The notes under the pieces were generated by a model. That model saw nothing but the letters and a program-made list of their open reading frames with translations. It was not told where the DNA came from and made no database searches. This document shows positions 56,710 to 64,000 of a DNA stretch of 64,000 bases, one piece after another (position 1 is the first letter of the stretch; each line of letters opens with the position of its first letter). Made by a program: the position numbers and the translations under genes. The stretch is taken from contig JAUIRK010000185.1 of NCBI GenBank assembly GCA_030549495.1, positions 434,001-498,000 of the forward strand, written 5' to 3'. This stretch comes from Nectonema munidae (Eukaryota; Nematomorpha; Nectonematoida; Nectonematidae).

Positions 56710-58540
56710 ACAGGACAAGAAAAATCAGAAAGAAAACAAATTGAGGGTTTTTTCATTGATACAATGTCACCGACCGAATTTCGTGCAGACTCTATGAGGA
56801 ACAATGAATAAAATATTGATTTTTCATTGATTATGAAGCACATATTCAAACTGTGATTCGAATTATTCCTTTCAAGGACACATAATTGAAAGACTTTTAT
56901 TCTATATTTCTGTTTTACATGTGAATTCGCGTTGATTTATCGATCTTGAGTTTGTTCGCTTTACCGACCAGGAAATTTTAAAACCAACTTATTTCTGAAT
57001 TTCAAAAATGAATCCACAAGTAGACCAATGACGAATACAAAGTCCTTCGCATGGCCGTATACGGACTGAGTGGCCTTGCATCATTTTGACTTAAAAATTC
57101 CAATGAAAATCAGGCAAAATTAAAAAATGGGGCGATAGATGACCAATAAATACCGAAGGTTTATTTATCAATAAACGATGCAAAAATGTTCGTGACGGGC
57201 TATTTTCATTTCCTGAATGATGGAGGGTTCCCCAACCCTCCTTTTTTCATAAATTGTTGAATATTTTTACAAAATCTCTCGCAAATCCACTAGATAATTA
57301 TAAATTGTGAATCTGATGGCGTCATTTATTTTTCATAAAAATCAATCAATGCCAAATATATAAACTTGAAAATATATTATTAATTCAACATTTTTTGGGT
57401 TAACTTTGTCTTAATTTATTTAATTAACCAACTTTTGATGATAATTCACCTAAAATATTTTACCTATGAGTAAATTAGCTTTTACAGGTGACTTAATGGC
57501 AAACACTTTTTCTCATTAAATTAAAATAAACTTATCCATACACTGCAAATCGAACATGCTCAATTTGATTCTGAAATAACTTTTGTCATTCAAGATTTAA
57601 ATTGCGGTTATTGTTAAACTTTTGTTAATTTATGGTCAGATATTTTTGAATAATTTTCGTCCAATTTAGCAAATCGACATTTCTCTATTTCATCATGACA
57701 TTATTTTTGTCAATATATACACATGTAATGAATACTACATTTCAATGTGGTTAAAATGATTATATATTTACTTAGTCAACACTACATTGACTTTTATATA
57801 TTTAAGCACAATCGATATTTTCTTTCTTGATATAATAATGATTTTATCCATCTAATAAATAAGAATGGGACCCAATTTCTAATCAAAGCGACCTGAGATC
57901 AGGTTAGATAAAAGTTCATAAAATTAAAATTTTAATTCTCATAAAAAAAATTGAATAATAAGCCTATAGATGAGTTATTTATATTATAATTGATAAATAA
58001 TAAATTTAGCAATAAAATTTTTACAAAAATTTTTTTAAAATAAAATGGTAAAAAATATTACTGGCTGCTAATCTAACTAAATCGAGCACTTTTAGCCGTT
58101 CTTGGTTTGATTCTTGTTCTCTATTTTATCCTTTCCTTAGTTTACTGCTTTGAACTATAAATCTCAATAGGAGATCTATTGTTTTGCTTACAATACAAAT
58201 ATACTCTCTGTAGCCTACTTCATTTTCCTATACTTTATATGGTATTTAATTTTGCTCTTCCTAAACTGATACAACATTGGTATCTCTACTTTCATTAGGA
58301 ATTCGCTTTGTGCAATTTATTTTAGAAAAAACCTTTTCAGAGATTTATTTAGCTCATATTGCTATTTCAGAACTTTTCTATTGAAGAAAAACTTTTTTTT
58401 GAACTTATCCTTTTTTAAAATTCCTGTTCTTTGTGAATTCATTCATAATACTCTTTTTTCAATTACAAAAACTTTTCCACCTCTAAAATATTCGCTCATT
58501 CACACCGAAGGAAAAAATTTGCCAAATTTGATTCACATTC
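56710..58540. other. AT-rich stretch
   Basis: No gene or clear repeat recognised. A 72-codon open frame near 58381 runs into the duplicated unit that follows and has no motif. Confidence 0.4.
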
Positions 58541-58545
58541 AAATT

Positions 58546-58845
58546 CACTTTTTTAGTCAATTGATGTTTGAAATATTAACTAATAGGATAAAGGTTTAAA
58601 GATTTTTATTTCACAATGGGGAATCTTCTTTTTCACGGTCAAGACATTTTTTTGAGAATAGCTAAACTTCCCCTATTGGTATCTGTCATAGTTATGGAAA
58701 TACTAAATCTTCAAAAATTTTAGATAACTTTTTTAGTCAATTGATGTTTGAAATATTAACTAATAAGATAGAGGTTTAAAGATTTTTGATTCATAATGTA
58801 GGAGCTTCTTCACGTCCAAGATGTTTTTTGAAAATCTCAATAGTA
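58546..58845. repeat. Direct duplication with a period of about 184 bp
   Basis: The unit beginning cttttttagtcaattgatgt, with aatattaactaata and ggtttaaagattttt, occurs at 58546 and again at 58730. About 110 bp are similar, with scattered differences. Confidence 0.75.
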
Positions 58846-59144
58846 GATTTTTACACCAACACCTATTTCATTGGAAAACGGTATATCTTCCATGTAGACA
58901 AGTTACATACTTGTTTCTTAAAACTATATTATAGCTCCTGGAAGGATTACTATATCGACGATATAAAAGCACTTTATTAAACGTGTTACTATTTCATTTT
59001 TCTTATGATCATCACGCGTTTCCATTTCAATGTCCTTCAGTTCCCTTACTTCTCGCATACTTTTTTGTACTATAATAAATAAGGATTGTGAGAACAAACT
59101 TGACAAATGATTTTTGGAAAAAAAAAAGATTTTTGCCAATTCGT

Positions 59145-60155
59145 TTGATACTTTCACCCATTTTTACACTGTAATGACCAAAAAGAAGTACAGAAATGAA
59201 AAACATGGACGATATTGTATTAAAAAAATATTTTAAATTTGAGGGATATTTTTAGTCAGAATTTTATCCATAATCAAAATTTTAATACTAATTTTCAATC
59301 AAAAGTGAATTTTTTGATTTAACTTTTTTGAGAAAATGGAGTTTTTGCAGAATTTTTTTCTTCAAAAATGTCAAATTTGATTCATAATTCCACACATTCT
59401 TTCACCCTAATTGTGAAAACTAAGTCCCGAAATGAAGGGAGCATCGTAATAAAAAAATAAGAATAACAAATATATTTTATTTAAAATATGGAAGTATGTT
59501 TATGAGATAATTTTCAGGCATACATCACTAATTCTATTTGTACTTTGACAAATTTTTTCACTCTAATGGTAAAAACTTAGCCAAAAAATGGTAAGAGCAT
59601 CGTCAATTTAGTTTAAAAAATATTTTACTTAAAATGTGAATAAATGTTTTTAAAAAAAATTTTTGAAATTGGCATGGTAGATTTGATATAAAAAATATAT
59701 TTAGTTTAAAATTTAATTAATATTCTTAGAGTTTCAGATGTAAACTACAAAATTGATCGATACTTTTAGACATTTTGAAAACCAAATTTCAAAAAATGAA
59801 CCGAAATTTAAATTGGTATGCTTGATTTAGTATAAAAATGAGTATTTTTTTAATTTAAATAATGTTCATGCATATAATTTTTTGGCGTAAATCACAAATT
59901 TTATTGACATTTTCAGAATTTTTGGCATCCTAATTACGAAAATTCAGTACGGAAATGAAGTCGTTGATTTATTATAAAAATATACATTTTATTTAAAATT
60001 TGATTAATATTTTTGGACACAATTTTCAGGCAAAAATCGCAAATTTTATTGAGATTTTCATAAATTTTCGCACCCTAATAGCGAAAACTGAGTCAAGAAA
60101 TGAAATCAGTACGGGCGATTTGGTATACAAATGTGTTCTAATATATATATATGAT
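59145..60155. repeat. Degenerate satellite array of about 150-200 bp units
   Basis: About six units recur, with tttcaccctaat, gcgaaaactnagtc, gaaatgaa, atcgttgattt, then aaaatattttatttaaaat and gacaattttcaggca. Starts fall near 59150, 59397, 59556, 59755, 59905 and 60045. Divergence is high. Confidence 0.65.
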
Positions 60156-60159
60156 TAAA

Positions 60160-62140
60160 AATTTTCAAGAGTGTATCTAATATAAACACTAAGTTTATAA
60201 GTTATAGACATTATAATATAAAAATTTTGTTGAAAAATATGTACAATTGATTTTGATTGACAGTCTTTGAAATGAGAGGGTAATTCAACTACTATGAAAA
60301 TAGTAGCAAAAGATGCAGGTAACGATTTTAGGAAAAGTCAAAAAGTTTGAGGGCATATAATTCAGCCAATTTTGTACAATAGAAATTTTTGTTGAGGTAC
60401 CTTCACTGATAGGGTTAAACGAAAAATTAATTTTATGTAAATTCAAATCAAACATAAAAGACAAAAAATCGATTATACCAAGATGCATTGTAGAGAAATT
60501 AATTATGGAAAACGTATATGTGTGATTCATATACAATAACAACTACAGTCATGGTAGATGTTAATCTGTAAAAAAAAACAATAAAAATCTGCAACAAATC
60601 TATTGTTAGACTTCATAATGAAGGAAGAATTAAATGCTTAGAGATTTATGACAACATATAAATATACAATCATTTTTATCTTAAATGTTTTACATTAAAC
60701 CTCTAATGTTCCTTCAAAGGAAAGTTAATAAAAATATATTAAAAATATTTTCCCCATGTTTCAATAGCTGGAAAATGTTGAGATACAGGATTTATCATTT
60801 TTTCAGATTATGTTGGAAAGCGGTTAAACTATACGTTTAAATACAAGGACATATTTATCATAAAATTAAATTGAATTACTTTATAGTAAAGACGATCTTC
60901 AACCCAAGATCTAAGAAATCAAACAATCTTGAGATTATAAAAAGGTTGGCAGTGTGACAAAAGGAAAAAAGAATTACTCTACTTCCAAGAGGACATATGA
61001 GCATAAAAATGTTTACAAAATGATGATAACTTTTAAGGCTCAGGAGAAAAGGAAAATGGCAATGCTATCCAGATAAAATTATTTGAAGAGTGCAACTTTG
61101 AAATAAATTAGAATAAGAAATTGGTTAATCAAAATAGTATAATTTGAATAACAATCATACAAAATTTCTCATTTGTCAAAATGCTTCACTCAAGAAGAAG
61201 GCTGATTTGGGCATATTCAATAGCAGCACCAGGAATGTCAATCAAAGGGGTCCTAAAAATTTTTTAAAAAGGCATGGAGCAAAAAAATAAAAAGTAATAC
61301 ATATAAGAGATTGATGTAAGAACAGAGCAGATATTATGTCAGCCTCATTGGTCCGTAATAAGGTTATGAAGACAAATATTTCACTTCTAAAATATAATGT
61401 CTTTATGTTTTTTAAAAATAGTTATTTGACTGGGTTTATTTTAAGTGTATATTTTGTTTGTTTCAATAATACTAAATAATTGACTAATTAAATAAAAAAT
61501 TATAAAAACTAACTATATAAACTTTATATATTTATTTTAATAATTATCTCCGAGATAAAAACTCATCAGATTTTTACAAAAACGTATAAGAAAATATATC
61601 TTTTATATGTTTGTGAGAATTAGTTACTCAAGCATTTAATCGGTTATTTTCCCAAGAACAGTTACTAGGTATCTAGTTTATAATCTATCAGTTATTCATT
61701 TAATTAGCGTTAACCCCCAAAGTATTCTGAAACCGAATTTAATTTGTATTATTTGATCTAATATTTTTCAAAAACAAATTGATGCCATCTCAAAATGAAT
61801 ATCGTGATAAGTTGAAGTTTTATTTTTTCCTTTTTAGTCCTTAAAGTTTTCAAACTTGTAAAATATAGCTGGCAAAGAAGTCCATCCAACCATTAATATT
61901 TTCACCTTTTACCACCTTTAATTAATGTTAACAAACTTACAATAAAAATCACTGAGCTGTAACGTTCATAAGCGTGAAATAACACGTAAATCAAGAAGCA
62001 AATAAATAGCCTTATACGTTAATTAAAGTCGAGAAACGTGTTAATTAGTCTATATACACATTTTGTTCTGTGAATCAACATCTATTCAGCGATAGTTAAG
62101 TAAGTTTTTCACCTTTTTTTATTGTCAAGATTTAGAAAAA
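60160..62140. other. AT-rich stretch
   Basis: No gene, RNA or clear repeat recognised on either strand. Confidence 0.4.
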
Positions 62141-62145
62141 GTGAT

Positions 62146-62538
62146 GTATTTCAATGTTCTATGACATTTCAACCCAACCATAGAACATTTCAACCAAAGA
62201 ATATTTCAACAATAAATTACAACTAGATAAAAAAATATTTTTTTAAAAATACCTCTAATCCTAGCCCCAATCCCTAATTTGAAAAGAAAATGGAATTTTT
62301 TCAAAAAAATTTTATCTATAGAACTTAAAGCTTTCTATCTATTGAGAAAGGTTTAGATTTGCCTATATATCGAACAATTTCAACAAACTAAAAAAATTTT
62401 TGAAACTTTTCTTTATCAGGTTAAAATTTTTTTATTGTTGAAATATTCTTTGCTTGAAATGTCTGATGCCTGAAATGTCCTTGACTCTGGGGTGAAATGT
62501 CCTTTGGTTGAAACGCCATTTCACCGTATTTCAATGTT
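62146..62538. mobile_element. 367-bp motif-array element with 13-bp direct flanks
   Basis: The element 62159-62525 lies between two identical 13-bp copies of gtatttcaatgtt (62146-62158 and 62526-62538). Its left end carries three copies of a motif like gaacatttcaaccaaag. Its right end carries at least four copies of the same motif inverted. Both ends share agaatatttcaacaataaa in inverted order. The centre is non-coding. Its layout resembles the element at 1995-2277 but the motif differs. Confidence 0.65.
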
Positions 62539-62539
62539 T

Positions 62540-63605
62540 TAAACTTTTTAGAAGTAATAGAATTAAACTTCATTAGGTGCTAAGATAGGAAATCAAAGAT
62601 GGGGTCTTTATCAGGTCATTCTAGCTTTGAATGCAGATCCTATCATCTCTATCATGTGTTCAGCTATGGAAAAATATTCCGCCCTTGGATGAGATAACGA
62701 AAACTAAAAAAAAGTTTTAAATAGAAAAAACTATATCAGTTCTCGTACATTTGTGATTCCCGAAAATAATTAACGAAGGAATAAAGTTCGTAAAAGGAAA
62801 TTGTCATGCATTTTTATTTGACGCACTTTTGAGCAAACCTGAATAGCAAATATATAGCTCCAACCCAATTTTAAGAAGTATAACTAATAGCAATTGATTA
62901 AATTTGCAAACCACGCATTTGAGTAAGTTTTGAACTTATTGATTTGCATAATTATGATGTCCAATGAAAAACATTAGTTTAAATGAAGTATATATTATTA
63001 TGAACCAGATTTTTAATTCTTTCTTTATAGTATGAAGAAGAAGAAGAATGAACTTTCATAGAACAAAAATCTCAAAAGGTCTTCAAGAGACAAATAAAGT
63101 ATTTTAATCAATTAATGTTAACAGTAATTATTTGAATAAATGACCAAAAATTATAGAAAATCAATTTAAAAATCCACTTTTCAAGTTATCATTGAAAAAA
63201 TATGGTATATGAATTTTTTTCCAATTTTAATTATTAATATCTATAAAACAATGTAAATTGTGTTACTTTATGAGACTATCATTATATAGGAAATAATTTC
63301 AACATATTAACGCCATCTAAATACAATAATGTTATAAAAATATCAAATGATGGAAAGTATGCATAGCTTTTTTAGATAGTAATGGTAGCTTTATATCTAG
63401 TAAAAAGTAACTTTATCACACTTTTTACTATTCAGATAATAATATTACTATTTATTTATTCAGTCGTTTTATGCCGCTCACGTATATTCTATCATAAAAT
63501 TTGAACTTATAACTCATATTTTTAAATACCATGTGGAATAAAACGAGAAAAAGTGTTCAGCCGATTTTGCATATTGTAAGTGGTATTCTTCCTTACACTC
63601 TATTA
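62540..63605. other. AT-rich stretch
   Basis: Nothing recognised. Confidence 0.4.
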
Positions 63606-63685
63606 CAGCGATTCTCAACATTTTTTCTCTTCTCGATCTTTTCGGACTGAAAATCTTTCTGTGGACCCCTTTTTTTATCGCTACC
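63606..63685 (+). repeat. hAT-type left terminus
   Basis: CAGCGATTCTCAACATTTTT at 63606, followed after about 45 bp by gtggacccctttttttatcg, is a typical hAT end. The rest of any element would lie to the right. I see no transposase text before the window ends. Confidence 0.5.
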
Positions 63686-64000
63686 AATTGTCGTTTTCAA
63701 GTGCATTTACCCAAAATATAAGAATAAGTGATGAGTTCATCACTATTTTTAATTGCTTACTCAATTAATTATATTCTTATAAAAAAGTTAAAAATAACAA
63801 TTTTTATTGGAAAAAATATGTTGTTCAGTGTGAGAGTTGAACTTGATACTTTGAGTTTAAATGTAAAATGTCAGGTTCCAAAAAAGTCAATGACGATCTT
63901 AAATCTCCTCTATCAATAACATTTGATCGCTTTTGATTTTTTGAATGGAGATAAAGAAATTAAAAATAAATGATATTTTAATAAATTTTACTATCTACCT

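Noticed and set aside
1-64000. CRISPR array, bacterial operons or an endosymbiont segment
   Set aside because: Spliced genes, animal transposons and the absence of spaced identical repeats or bacterial gene order exclude this.

Overview
This window is AT-rich animal nuclear DNA, roughly 70 percent A+T. Genes are split by GT-AG introns and embedded in dense, mostly decayed transposons. A chitin-binding (peritrophin-A / CBM14) exon points to an arthropod. The extreme AT content and the mix of piggyBac, pogo, hAT and mariner copies would suit a copepod such as a sea louse, but that is inference. There are no bacterial features, no CRISPR array, no rRNA and no intact tRNA gene.

Two host genes are well supported and a third is partly resolved. 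(1) A DDX47/Rrp3-type DEAD-box RNA helicase lies on the + strand. Eight exons between 14765 and 32971 join in phase to a 460-residue protein that keeps all the helicase motifs. Its first exon has only 12 codons and sits 4.7 kb upstream of exon 2. (2) A 469-codon, single-exon acetyl-CoA hydrolase / 4-hydroxybutyrate CoA-transferase lies at 46389-47798 (+). Beside it is a decayed, inverted copy (about 44590-46174, -). Together they form a 3.3 kb imperfect palindrome that includes promoter and 3' UTR sequence. (3) On the - strand at 1491-3282, four phase-compatible exons of an unidentified gene include the CBM14 domain; its ends are not resolved.

Most of the rest is repeat-derived. 1-6 kb: the CBM14 gene, a tRNA-derived SINE and a motif-array element. 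6-12 kb: a MITE, tandem repeats, a mariner/IS630-type transposase remnant, a satellite array of about 145 bp units, and a 5'-truncated LINE. 15.5-18.2 kb: a nearly whole piggyBac in intron 1 of the helicase gene. 19-31 kb: helicase introns with hAT, mariner, MULE, hairpin, minisatellite and SINE insertions. 34.8-37.2 kb: a Ty3/Gypsy fossil. 38-44 kb and 48-50 kb: a mosaic of piggyBac, three pogo copies and an uncharacterised repeat-borne protein. 50-57 kb: Tigger-like debris, a long inverted repeat, and a piggyBac interrupted by an 897-bp hAT with a perfect 8-bp target duplication. 57-64 kb: AT-rich DNA with a satellite array, a 367-bp motif-array element flanked by a 13-bp direct repeat, and a hAT terminus.

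The most interesting items are the palindromic CoA-transferase pair, the two motif-array elements with unusual ends, the subterminal palindromes of the piggyBac, and the layered insertions that can be ordered in time.
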